A DNA stretch of 22,537 nucleotides from CAZGUH01 sp964529005. GTDB lineage: Bacteria; Actinomycetota; Acidimicrobiia; Acidimicrobiales; Ilumatobacteraceae. The position numbers and the translations under genes were made by a program. The stretch is from assembly GCA_964529005.1 (NCBI GenBank), contig CAZGUH010000056.1, positions 1 through 22,537 on the forward strand. The letters run 5' to 3'. The number at the start of each line of letters is the position of its first letter. Within the stretch, counting starts at the first letter, position 1. Under the pieces are notes generated by a model. That model did no database searches. It saw only the letters and a program-made list of their open reading frames with translations, and was not told the origin of the DNA. Positions 1 to 7,359 of this stretch are shown one piece after another.

Positions 1-55
1 TGATCCTCGCCGGCGTGTTCGAGAAGTTCCCCACCATCAAATACGTCCCCACCGA
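1..55 (+). repeat. Terminal inverted repeat, left copy (55 bp exact)
   Basis: These 55 bases are the exact reverse complement of 22483-22537. The match stops at base 56. It lies inside the amidohydrolase coding sequence. Confidence 0.95.
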
Positions 56-596
56 AGCCGACCTGTCGTGGCCGCTGAACACGGCCCGGGGGCTCGATCG
101 GTCGGTGCGGAGCATGCAGGCGCAGGTGAAGAACCGCACGATGGGCATGTTCAGCGGGTCGAGCATCGAGGGGCTCACCATGTCGCCCAGCGACTACGTC
201 AAGCGCAACGTCTACTACGGCCTGAGCGGGGCGGCCGCATCTTCCGCCGTCATCGCGATGCGCTACGACGTCGGTGTCGATCACATCATGTGGGGCAGCG
301 ACTACCCGCACGAGGAAGGCACCACGCCGCAGACGACGCTCGCGCTGCGCTGGCTGTTCGCCGACGTGCCCGAACACGAGGTCCGCCTCATGCTCGCCGG
401 CAACATCGCCCGCCTCTACGGCTTCGACCTCGACGCCCTCACCCCCATCGCCCAACGCATCGGACCACTCGTCTCCGACGTCGCCCGCCCGGTCGATCCG
501 TCGGAGCTGTCGGACCCCGACGAGGATTTCGTCGGCCGCCCGTTCCCCGGCGGGGCGCTGCTGGGCCGCTCGCGCGACGCCGACGCGAGGTTCTGA
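1..596 (+). CDS. Amidohydrolase family protein (PF04909-like), 5'-truncated
   Basis: C-terminal 197 residues of a metal-dependent amidohydrolase/decarboxylase of the amidohydrolase_2 (ACMSD-like) family. The frame is open from base 3, reading I-L-A-G-V-F-E-K-F-P, a conserved internal strand-helix of the family, so the true start lies left of the window. Visible family marks are GVFEKFP near the edge, DHIMWGSDYPHEEG (bases about 280-318), whose SD-Y-PH aspartate is the usual metal/catalytic residue, and NIARLYGFD near the C terminus. It is the first gene of an 11-gene + strand run. A close paralogue lies inverted at the other end of the window, with blocks of perfect DNA identity. Members act on ring-cleavage acids, among other substrates; the substrate here is unknown. 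Family assignment is firm, function is not. Confidence 0.85.
   Translation, partial: ILAGVFEKFPTIKYVPTEADLSWPLNTARGLDRSVRSMQAQVKNRTMGMFSGSSIEGLTMSPSDYVKRNVYYGLSGAAASSAVIAMRYDVGVDHIMWGSDYPHEEGTTPQTTLALRWLFADVPEHEVRLMLAGNIARLYGFDLDALTPIAQRIGPLVSDVARPVDPSELSDPDEDFVGRPFPGGALLGRSRDADARF
324..478 (+). repeat. 155-bp block identical to 22063-22217 (inverted)
   Basis: Perfect identity, including all synonymous positions, between the 3' parts of the two amidohydrolase genes. Bases 320 and 323 differ on one side and 479 on the other. Confidence 0.92.
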
Positions 597-645
597 CCGT
601 GGACGCCGCCCGCGGCGCCGGCCCGGGATGGGGCGAGCGATGGGC

Positions 646-1497
646 ATGACCGATGCCTCCGCCGCGCTCGTCGGCCACACCGTCCTCGGCGAAGACGGCC
701 CGCCGATCGTCGTCACGCCGGGCGGGCGATACCCGCGGGCGTGCGGCCGCTCCCTGGCCGAACAGCTGGCCGGCAGCGGGCACCGCGTGGCGATCTTCGA
801 TCGGCGCAACTCGGGGGAGTCGCCCGTGCACTTCGGGCCGCGCACGGAATCGGACGTCGAGGCCGACGACATCGTCGCGTTGATCGAGCACCTCGGTTGG
901 GACGGCGTGACCGTGCTCGGAGGCGGCGGCGGCGCCCGCGCCGCGCTGCTCGCCGCGCGCCGATCGGCGCGCGTCCGGGCGATCGCCCTGTGGTGGTTGA
1001 TCGGAGGGCCGTTCGGCTTGATGACGCAGGGTGCTCGGTACACCCAGTCGCTCGTCGTGGCGGCCCGCCGTGGGGGCATGCGCGCCGTCGTCGACATGCC
1101 CGAGCTGGCGGACACGATGCGATCGCCGGCCAATGTCTCGGCCACGCTGGCCATGGACGTCGACGAGTTCGTCGCCGCGGTGACGGGTTGGCTCGACGTG
1201 TGGCTGCCGCGCCCGGAGACGGTCGTCCCCGGCATCTCGCCGGAGGAGCTGGCCGCGATCGACGTCCCCGCGCTCGTGTTCCGGCAGTACGACGACTTCC
1301 ACCCGCTCGCGACGGCCGAGGCGCTCGCGGCGCTGCTTCCCCAGGGGCAGCTCGTCGAGCCGCCCACGGCGATGGGACCCGGAACGTTCTGGACGCGCCC
1401 GACGACCGCGGGGCCTGGCGAGGATTCGCTGGCGGACTGGGCCGTCCTCGCGCCGCCCATCGCCGAGTTCGTCGCGGCTCAGACGGTTCGAGGGTAG
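646..1497 (+). CDS. Alpha/beta-hydrolase-fold protein lacking catalytic Ser and His (probable pseudoenzyme)
   Basis: 283-residue protein with the order of an alpha/beta hydrolase: an oxyanion-type segment PGGRYP (25-30), the strand and turn FDRRNSGESP (51-60), a nucleophile-elbow position VLGGGGGA (90-97), and a late strand VFRQYDDFHP. The usual G-x-S-x-G elbow reads G-G-G-G-G, so the nucleophile position (94) is glycine. After the late DD there is no histidine in the segment that normally carries the catalytic His. It is therefore probably non-catalytic or uses other chemistry. In-frame ATGs exist at 628, 640 and 646; 646 is preferred because GGGGCGAG ends 8 nt upstream. It lies 49 bp after the amidohydrolase and 10 bp before the next gene, so it is probably cotranscribed. 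Confidence 0.75.
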   Translation: MTDASAALVGHTVLGEDGPPIVVTPGGRYPRACGRSLAEQLAGSGHRVAIFDRRNSGESPVHFGPRTESDVEADDIVALIEHLGWDGVTVLGGGGGARAALLAARRSARVRAIALWWLIGGPFGLMTQGARYTQSLVVAARRGGMRAVVDMPELADTMRSPANVSATLAMDVDEFVAAVTGWLDVWLPRPETVVPGISPEELAAIDVPALVFRQYDDFHPLATAEALAALLPQGQLVEPPTAMGPGTFWTRPTTAGPGEDSLADWAVLAPPIAEFVAAQTVRG

Positions 1498-1501
1498 GAG
1501 G
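1496..1501 (+). promoter_or_regulatory. Shine-Dalgarno AGGAGG overlapping the upstream stop codon
   Basis: AGGAGG begins inside the TAG stop of the hydrolase-like gene and sits 6 nt before ATG 1508. It fixes the start of the first luciferase-like gene and suggests translational coupling. Confidence 0.75.
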
Positions 1502-1507
1502 CCGCGG

Positions 1508-2371
1508 ATGGAGATCGGGATCGGGTATCCGGGCATGTTCCCGGGGATCCGCAAGGAGTTCGCCGCGCAGTGGGCGCGGCGCGCCGAGGAGGTCGGCTTC
1601 TCCAGCCTCAGCACCGGCGAGCGGCTGGCCTGCGACTGCAACGACTTCCTCGTCTCGATGGCGATGGTGGGCGCCGTCACGAGCCGGATCAGGCTGATGA
1701 GCACGGTGATGGTCCTGCCGCTGCACGACACGGCGATCGTCGGCAAGCAGGCCGCGACGTTGGACGTGCTGACCGAGGGGCGGTTCGTGCTCGGCGTCGG
1801 GGTCGGGAACCGTCCCGACGACTACGCGGCAGCCGAGCGTGCCTACGAACGCCGCGGCGCTCGCTTCGAGGAACAGCTGACCGAGCTGAAGGCGCAGTGG
1901 AGCGGCGGCGCGATCGGGCCGCCCCCGCACACGCCCGGAGGTCCGCGCATCCTGCTCGGCCCGACCACGCCGAAGACCGCGCGGCGCGTCGCCCTCGCCG
2001 ACGGCCTCGCCACGTACGGCAGCCCCGATCCGGAGGCGCACACCGTGCTCTACGACGCCGCTCTGGACGCCTGGCAGGAGGCGGGCCGCGAAGGCCGCCC
2101 GTACTTCGCCGCCGGCATGTACTTCGCGCTCGGACCCGACGCAGCGGCGAAGAGCCGGCAGTACGTCGACTGGTACTACAGCTATCTGGTCTCCGACGAG
2201 CTCGCCGCGATGTTCGACCGGATCACGCTGAGCGAATCGGCCCTGGCGGACACGTTGGCCGCCTTCGACGAGGCCGGGGTGGACGAGTTCTACCTGTGCC
2301 CCCTGATCGCCGAGCTCGATCAGATCGAGCGGCTGGTGGATGTCCTGGGAACCCTCGAGAGGAGAAGCTGA
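1508..2371 (+). CDS. LLM-class (luciferase-like, probably F420-dependent) oxidoreductase, copy 1
   Basis: 287-residue luciferase-like TIM-barrel protein. It opens with MEIGIGYPGMFPGIR and carries the family block RLMSTVMVLPLHDTA followed by LTEGRFVLGVGVGNR (about 60-102), typical of F420-dependent LLM oxidoreductases from actinobacteria. The C terminus reads YLCPLIAELDQIERLVDVLG, also usual in this family. F420 rather than FMN is inferred from the subfamily; the binding residues cannot be proven by eye. It is followed 2 bp later by an SDR. The pair is repeated immediately downstream (3233-4935), and this protein is about 60% identical to copy 2 over the first 113 residues by my hand count. 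Possible roles are hydride transfer to or from a ketone or enone, or Baeyer-Villiger-type oxygenation. The substrate is unknown. Confidence 0.88.
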   Translation: MEIGIGYPGMFPGIRKEFAAQWARRAEEVGFSSLSTGERLACDCNDFLVSMAMVGAVTSRIRLMSTVMVLPLHDTAIVGKQAATLDVLTEGRFVLGVGVGNRPDDYAAAERAYERRGARFEEQLTELKAQWSGGAIGPPPHTPGGPRILLGPTTPKTARRVALADGLATYGSPDPEAHTVLYDAALDAWQEAGREGRPYFAAGMYFALGPDAAAKSRQYVDWYYSYLVSDELAAMFDRITLSESALADTLAAFDEAGVDEFYLCPLIAELDQIERLVDVLGTLERRS

Positions 2372-2373
2372 CG

Positions 2374-3198
2374 ATGGCAGACGGTGGAGCACTGGCGGGA
2401 CAGCTGGCGTTGGTCACCGGCGCGAGCCGCGGCATCGGTCGCGCGATCGCGGACGAGCTCGCGGCTCTCGGCGCCGACATCGCGCTCGTCGCCCGGTCCG
2501 AGGGGGCCGGCGGCGGTTCGCTCGGGACGCTCGACGAGGCGGTCGCGTCGGTCGGCCGTCACGGCACGTCGGTCAAGGCGTTCCGCGCCGATCTCGGCGA
2601 TCGGTCCGACGTCGACGGGCTCGCCGATCGCGTCACCGCGGAGATGGGCAAACCGATCGACATCCTGGTGAACAACGCCGCCGCGATGGGGCCCGACATG
2701 TACTACGGCTTCCTCCAGATGTCGAAGCAGGAGTGGCGCAACCAGGTCGAGATCAACCTCAACGTGCCGTTCGTGCTGATGAAGGCCGTGATCCCGTCGA
2801 TGCTCGAGCGCGGCGGCGGGCGGATCGTCAACATCACCAGCGTGACGCACGGCGATCCGCTCGTGCCGACGCCGGAGGACGACCGGTATCTTCCCGGCAA
2901 CGGGGGCGTCGGAGCCGCGTACGTGGCGACGAAGCTGGCCCTCAACGGGCTGACGAACCAGGCGGCCTACGAGCTCGGCCGGCGCGGCATCGTCATCGTC
3001 GCCGTGCATCCCGGCTTCACCGCGACGGAGAACGCGCGCCGCATCGCGCAGGAGGTCAACGTCGACATCTCCTCCGCGAACCCGATGAGCCTGCCGGCGA
3101 AGGTCGTGGCGCACCTCGCGTCGTGCGAGGACCCGCGTGCCTACAACGGCCGGCGGCTGCTGGCCGAGGCCGTCGCCGAGGAGGTCGGCATCGCATGA
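2374..3198 (+). CDS. Short-chain dehydrogenase/reductase, copy 1 of LLM-SDR module
   Basis: 274-residue classical SDR. It has the Rossmann motif TGASRGIG (15-22), the NNAA motif (100-103) and a complete catalytic set: Ser156 in NITS, Tyr183 and Lys187 in YVATK. It should oxidise or reduce a hydroxyl/keto group with NAD(P). The C terminus after HPGFTATENARRIAQE is conserved with copy 2 (NPMSLPAK/R, LASC.DP), which suggests a shared subfamily rather than generic FabG. The ATG follows the LLM stop by 2 bp with AGGAG about 10 nt upstream. Coupling to the LLM gene, kept in both copies, suggests the two enzymes act on the same substrate in sequence. Confidence 0.9.
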   Translation: MADGGALAGQLALVTGASRGIGRAIADELAALGADIALVARSEGAGGGSLGTLDEAVASVGRHGTSVKAFRADLGDRSDVDGLADRVTAEMGKPIDILVNNAAAMGPDMYYGFLQMSKQEWRNQVEINLNVPFVLMKAVIPSMLERGGGRIVNITSVTHGDPLVPTPEDDRYLPGNGGVGAAYVATKLALNGLTNQAAYELGRRGIVIVAVHPGFTATENARRIAQEVNVDISSANPMSLPAKVVAHLASCEDPRAYNGRRLLAEAVAEEVGIA

Positions 3199-3232
3199 CC
3201 GCATCCATCCGCCGCGCGAGGCGGGAGCACTG

Positions 3233-4117
3233 ATGGACGTCGGAATCGGGTATCCGGGCATGTTCCCGGGCATTCGCCGCGACACGCTGATCGCCTGGGC
3301 GACGCGCGCCGAGGAGGCCGGTTTCGCGTGCCTGACCGCCGGTGATCGCCTCGTCGACCACAGCAACGACATGGTGATGTCGATGGCGGTGGCCGGCGCC
3401 GTCACGACGCGGATCCGGCTGATGAGCACGGTGATGATCCTGCCGCTGCACGCCACGGCGCTCGTCGCCAAGCAGATCGCGTCGCTCGACACGCTCACCG
3501 GCGGGCGCTTCACGCTCGGGGTCGGCGCGGGGAACCGTCGCGACGACTACGAGGCCGTCGGGCGTCCGTACGCGGGGCGGACGGCGCGGCTCGAGGAGCA
3601 GATCACCGAGTTGAAGCGCATCTGGGCGGCCGAGCCGCAACCCGGCGCGCCGATGACCGGCCCGCGCCCCGTGACGCCCGGCGGTCCGCGCGTGCTGATC
3701 GGCCCGACCACCGCGCAGGCGGCGCGCAGGGCGCATCTCGCCGACGGCATCGTGACGTTCGGCGGCGACCTGGCGATGCACGAGAAGATCTTCGCCGCGG
3801 CGTTGGAGGCGTGGGAGGGCGCAGGCCGGCAGGGCCGGCCGCACTTCGCCGCGGGGATGTTCTTCGGCCTCGGCCCCGATTCGAGCACCCCCGCGGTGGA
3901 GCACCTCGGGGAGTACTACAGCTTCCGCTCGCCGGCGGAGGTGCAGGCGCTGTTCGACGGCTTCACGTTGAAGCCGGATCGGGCAGTCGAGACCGTGGAG
4001 GCGTTCGCCGCCGCAGGTGTCGACGACTTCTACCTCTGCCCGCTGATCGCCGAACTGGATCAGATCGATCGGCTGGTCGATCTGCTGGGACCTCTCGTCA
4101 AAAGGAGCGAACGATGA
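3233..4117 (+). CDS. LLM-class (luciferase-like, probably F420-dependent) oxidoreductase, copy 2
   Basis: 294-residue paralogue of the gene at 1508. It shares the start (GIGYPGMFPGIR), the block IRLMSTVM-LPLH, GRFTLGVGAGNR and the tail YLCPLIAELDQIDRLVDLLG. It differs mainly by a longer proline-rich loop (EPQPGAPMTGPRPV) in mid-protein and by a changed segment near 40-46 (LVDHSND against LACDCND in copy 1), so the two copies may have different substrates. The start is ATG 3233, where TGATG joins it to the stop of a 12-codon mini-ORF, with GGGAG 5 nt upstream. Its 3' end overlaps the next SDR by ATGA. Confidence 0.88.
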   Translation: MDVGIGYPGMFPGIRRDTLIAWATRAEEAGFACLTAGDRLVDHSNDMVMSMAVAGAVTTRIRLMSTVMILPLHATALVAKQIASLDTLTGGRFTLGVGAGNRRDDYEAVGRPYAGRTARLEEQITELKRIWAAEPQPGAPMTGPRPVTPGGPRVLIGPTTAQAARRAHLADGIVTFGGDLAMHEKIFAAALEAWEGAGRQGRPHFAAGMFFGLGPDSSTPAVEHLGEYYSFRSPAEVQALFDGFTLKPDRAVETVEAFAAAGVDDFYLCPLIAELDQIDRLVDLLGPLVKRSER

Positions 4118-4935
4118 CGACGGCCAAACCGCTCGCGGGCAAGCTCGCGTTGGTGACCGGCGCGAGCCGAGGCATCGGTCGGGCGACGGCGAACGAGCTC
4201 GCCGCGCTCGGCGCCGACGTCGCGCTGGTCGCCCGCACGGCGACATCGAAACCCGACACGATCGGCTCCCTCGAGGAGGCGGTCGAGCAGATCTCCGCCC
4301 ACGGGACGGACGTGCGCTCGTTCCCCGCCGACCTGGCGGACGAGGCGCAGGTCGACGGCATCGTCCCCCGGGTCACCGCCGAGTTCGGCCGCCCCGTCGA
4401 CATCCTCGTCTGCAGCGCCGCGGCGATGGGGCCGGAGATGTACCTGCCGTTCACGGACATGTCGCCCGACGCGTGGCGTTCGCAGGTGGCGACGAACCTG
4501 ACCGCGCCGTTCGTGCTGATGAAGGACGTGGTGCCGTCGATGATCGAGCGCGGGGGCGGGCGCGTGATCAACATCTCGACGCTCGCCCACGGCGGCGACC
4601 TCGATCCGCACTCGGGCGACGAGCGGTTCATGCCAGGCAAGGGCGGCGTCGGCGCGGCCTACGTCGCGACCAAGGTCGGCCTCAACGGGATGTGCGCGCA
4701 GCTCGCCTACGAGCTGCGCAAGCAGAACGTCCTCGTCGTGGCGATCCATCCGGGGTTCACCGCGACCGAGAACGCGCAGAGGATCGCCAAGGAGCTGAAC
4801 TTCGACATCTCGCTCGCCAACCCGATGTCGCTTCCGGCGCGGGCGGTCGCGTACCTCGCGTCCTGCGACGACCCGATGACGTACACGGGCAAGCCGCTCG
4901 ATGCCGAGAAGCTGACGAAGGATCTCGGGCTGTGA
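4114..4935 (+). CDS. Short-chain dehydrogenase/reductase, copy 2, with altered active site
   Basis: 273-residue SDR that aligns with copy 1 without gaps over about the first 190 residues. It has TGASRGIG (15-22) and the YVATK tyrosine and lysine (183, 187). Two normally conserved elements differ: the NNAA motif reads CSAA (100-103), and the catalytic serine column (156) is threonine in NIST, with the serine one residue earlier. It may be slower, changed in specificity, or use Thr156. The start ATG overlaps the LLM stop (ATGA), and AAAGGAGCG just upstream gives a good ribosome site. Confidence 0.88.
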   Translation: MTTAKPLAGKLALVTGASRGIGRATANELAALGADVALVARTATSKPDTIGSLEEAVEQISAHGTDVRSFPADLADEAQVDGIVPRVTAEFGRPVDILVCSAAAMGPEMYLPFTDMSPDAWRSQVATNLTAPFVLMKDVVPSMIERGGGRVINISTLAHGGDLDPHSGDERFMPGKGGVGAAYVATKVGLNGMCAQLAYELRKQNVLVVAIHPGFTATENAQRIAKELNFDISLANPMSLPARAVAYLASCDDPMTYTGKPLDAEKLTKDLGL

Positions 4936-4969
4936 TGCCGTCCGAGCGCGACCAGCGGGCGGCGCCGCG

Positions 4970-6418
4970 GTGAGCGAGCACCAGAGCGTCACGACCGACG
5001 TCCTCGTCGTGGGCGCGGGATGCGCCGGCATCTCGGCGGCGATCGAAGCCGCCCGCGCCGGCGCCGAGGTCGTCGTCATCGACCGCGCTGGCGGCGGGGG
5101 CGCCTCGGCGATGTCCGGTGGTCTCGTCTACATGGGCGGCGGGACGCCGCTCCAGAAGGCGTGCGGCTTCGAGGACTCGCCGGAGGAGATGCACAAGTTC
5201 CTCCTCGCGGCATGCGGTCCCGGCTCGGACCTGGCCAAGATCGACGCCTACGTCGACGGCAGCGTCGACCACTTCCGCTGGCTCGTCGACTGCGGCGTCG
5301 AGTACAAGGCCAGCTTCTACGACGGCCTGCTGTCGGAGCCGCCGGGAGACGACGGCCTGATGTACTCGGGCGGCGAGGAGGCCTATCCGTTCTGCGAGAT
5401 CGCCCGCCCGGCGCCGCGTGGGCACGTGCCGCAGATGCCGGGCTCGCAGAAGGTGATCGGCGAGCGCGGGGCCGGCTACATCCTCATGCAACGCCTGATG
5501 GCCGCCGCGACCGCGGCCGGCGTGCGCATCGAGACCGACGTGCGCGCACGCAGCCTGACGGTCGACGCCGACGGCCGAGCCACCGGCATCGACGCGGTGC
5601 AGTTCGGTGACGACGTGCGATTCCGCGCGCGCCGCGGCGTGGTGCTCGCCGGCGGCGGCTTCGCCTTCAACGACGCGATGGTGTGGCAACACGCCGCACG
5701 CATGCGCAACCAGTACGCCTTCGGCACCGACGGCGACGACGGGTCCGTGATCCGGCTCGCGCAGGAGCGCGGCGCCGGCGTTCGCCACATGCACATGACC
5801 ACCGCCTACGCGATGCCGTCGCCGCTGCTCGTGCGTTCCGTCTTCGTCAACATGCGCGGGCAGCGCTTCATCAACGAGGACATCTACTTCGGCCGGATCG
5901 GCTACGCCGCGATGCACGCCCAGGACGGCCAGGTCGTCCTCGTGCTCGACGAGGAAGGCTTCGAGTCGGTGCCCGAATTCGAGCGCTTCGGCCGCCAGCC
6001 GACGTGGGTGTGCGAGACGCTCGAGGAGCTCGAGGCCGAGGTCGGCTTCCCGCCCGGATCGCTGGTCGCCACGATCGAGACCTACAACCGCTGGGCGAAG
6101 GAGGGCAAGGACCCCTACTTCCACAAGCAGCCGAAGTTCCTCCGCCCGCTGCGCCCACCGTTCGGGGCGATCGACTTCCGCACCGACCCGTCAGGTGACG
6201 GCGGCACCAAGTACGGCTTCTTCACGCTCGGCGGGCTGCACACCACGCCGTGGGGCGAGGTGTGCAAGGTGGACGGCGACATCTTCCCCGGCCTGTTCGC
6301 CGCCGGGCGGTCGACGTCGGGCCTGCCCGCAGGGGGATACGTCAGCGGCTGCTCCCTCGGCGACGGGACGTTCTTCGGCCGCCGGGCGGGTATCGCCGCG
6401 GCGCGGTCGCAGCGATGA
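4970..6418 (+). CDS. FAD-binding dehydrogenase, KstD/fumarate-reductase flavoprotein family
   Basis: 482-residue flavoprotein of the FAD_binding_2 (PF00890) type. The N terminus holds the dinucleotide fold VLVVGAGCAG (11-20) ending in the acidic strand VVVIDRAG, then the flavin contact region GGGGASAMSGGLVYMGGG. The C terminus has GLHTTPWGEV followed by GLFAAGRSTSGLPAGGYVSG, the second FAD-binding element of this family. Relatives include 3-ketosteroid dehydrogenases, urocanate and fumarate reductases; a ring-desaturating dehydrogenase fits the neighbours but is inferred. The GTG start overlaps the TGA of a 12-codon mini-ORF (GTGA). The 3' end overlaps the next gene by ATGA. The length is a little short of true KstD (about 510-560), so a relative rather than KstD itself is likely. 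Confidence 0.87.
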   Translation: MSEHQSVTTDVLVVGAGCAGISAAIEAARAGAEVVVIDRAGGGGASAMSGGLVYMGGGTPLQKACGFEDSPEEMHKFLLAACGPGSDLAKIDAYVDGSVDHFRWLVDCGVEYKASFYDGLLSEPPGDDGLMYSGGEEAYPFCEIARPAPRGHVPQMPGSQKVIGERGAGYILMQRLMAAATAAGVRIETDVRARSLTVDADGRATGIDAVQFGDDVRFRARRGVVLAGGGFAFNDAMVWQHAARMRNQYAFGTDGDDGSVIRLAQERGAGVRHMHMTTAYAMPSPLLVRSVFVNMRGQRFINEDIYFGRIGYAAMHAQDGQVVLVLDEEGFESVPEFERFGRQPTWVCETLEELEAEVGFPPGSLVATIETYNRWAKEGKDPYFHKQPKFLRPLRPPFGAIDFRTDPSGDGGTKYGFFTLGGLHTTPWGEVCKVDGDIFPGLFAAGRSTSGLPAGGYVSGCSLGDGTFFGRRAGIAAARSQR

Positions 6419-7359
6419 GCGCGGCGATCGACAAGAGCGCGGCGCTCGGCGGCGAGCGGCTCGGGCGCGACGACGTCGACGTCCTCGTGCGCGAGCTCAG
6501 CAACTGGGGCCGTTGGGGGGACGACGATCAGCTCGGCACGCTGAACCTGATCACCCCGGCGACGCGCATGGCCGCGCTGGGATCGGTGCGCAGCGGCACG
6601 ACGGTGTCGTGCGCGCGCAGCATGGACCTGCGCCGCGATTCCTCGGCGCCAGCGCCGATGCACTTCATGACGTCGACCGGAGACCGCGCCCCGGCGAGCG
6701 GTTTCGGCAGCGCCGCCGACTGGGTGGGCCTCACCGCGCACGGCTTCGACACGACGCACATCGACGCGCACTCGCACGCGTTCTGGAACGCCCAGCTGTA
6801 CAACGGCCGCCCGGCGAAGCTCGTCACGACGTGGGGACGGGCGAAGACCGGCGCGGTCGACGCGGCGCGCGACGGCATCGTCACCCGCGGCGTGCTGCTC
6901 GACATCCCGCGACACCGCGGCGTCGACAGGCTCGAGCCGGCGAGCGCGATCGGTCCCGACGAGCTCCAGGAGTGCGCCCGCCGCCAGCAGGTCGAACTGC
7001 AAGAAGGCGACGCGCTGCTCGTGCGCACGAACCGCGAGGAGCACCCGTCCACCGACGGCGGCCTGCGCCTCGCCGGAGTGCACGTCTCCGTGATGCCGTG
7101 GCTGCACGAGCGAGGCATCAGCGTGCTCGTGTCGGACGCGATCAGCGACGTGCAACCGTCCGGTGTCGAAGGGGTGTCGCTGCCGGTGCACGCGGTCGCG
7201 CTGGTCGGCATGGGCCTGTGGCTGATCGACAACGCGACGTTCGAAGACCTCGCGGTCGCGTGCGCCGAGCGGGGGGCCTACGACTTCCTCTTCACCTGCC
7301 ACGCGCTGCCGATCCAGCGCGCGACGGGGTGCCCCGTCAACCCGGTGGCGGTGTTGTGA
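6415..7359 (+). CDS. Cyclase family protein (kynurenine-formamidase-like metal hydrolase)
   Basis: 314-residue protein of the cyclase family (PF04199). It shows the N-terminal signature NWGRWGDDDQLGTLNLI (30-46) and the metal/catalytic segment THIDAHSH (114-121), where H115, D117 and H121 match the H-x-D-x-x-x-H pattern, followed by YNG (129-131). The first histidine of the longer H-x-G-T-H signature is Phe111, common among long actinobacterial members. Known relatives hydrolyse amides or lactone-like C-C/C-N bonds (kynurenine formamidase, isatin hydrolase). The start ATG overlaps the flavoprotein stop (ATGA) and the end joins the SMP-30 gene as TGATG, so it sits firmly inside the operon. A hydrolytic role on an oxidised ring product is inferred. 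Confidence 0.88.
   Translation: MSAAIDKSAALGGERLGRDDVDVLVRELSNWGRWGDDDQLGTLNLITPATRMAALGSVRSGTTVSCARSMDLRRDSSAPAPMHFMTSTGDRAPASGFGSAADWVGLTAHGFDTTHIDAHSHAFWNAQLYNGRPAKLVTTWGRAKTGAVDAARDGIVTRGVLLDIPRHRGVDRLEPASAIGPDELQECARRQQVELQEGDALLVRTNREEHPSTDGGLRLAGVHVSVMPWLHERGISVLVSDAISDVQPSGVEGVSLPVHAVALVGMGLWLIDNATFEDLAVACAERGAYDFLFTCHALPIQRATGCPVNPVAVL

Noticed and set aside
713..2392. Long - strand open frame opposite the hydrolase-like and first LLM genes
   Set aside because: Low-complexity Arg/Ala/Pro composition and no motif; the + strand genes have ribosome sites and conserved domains.
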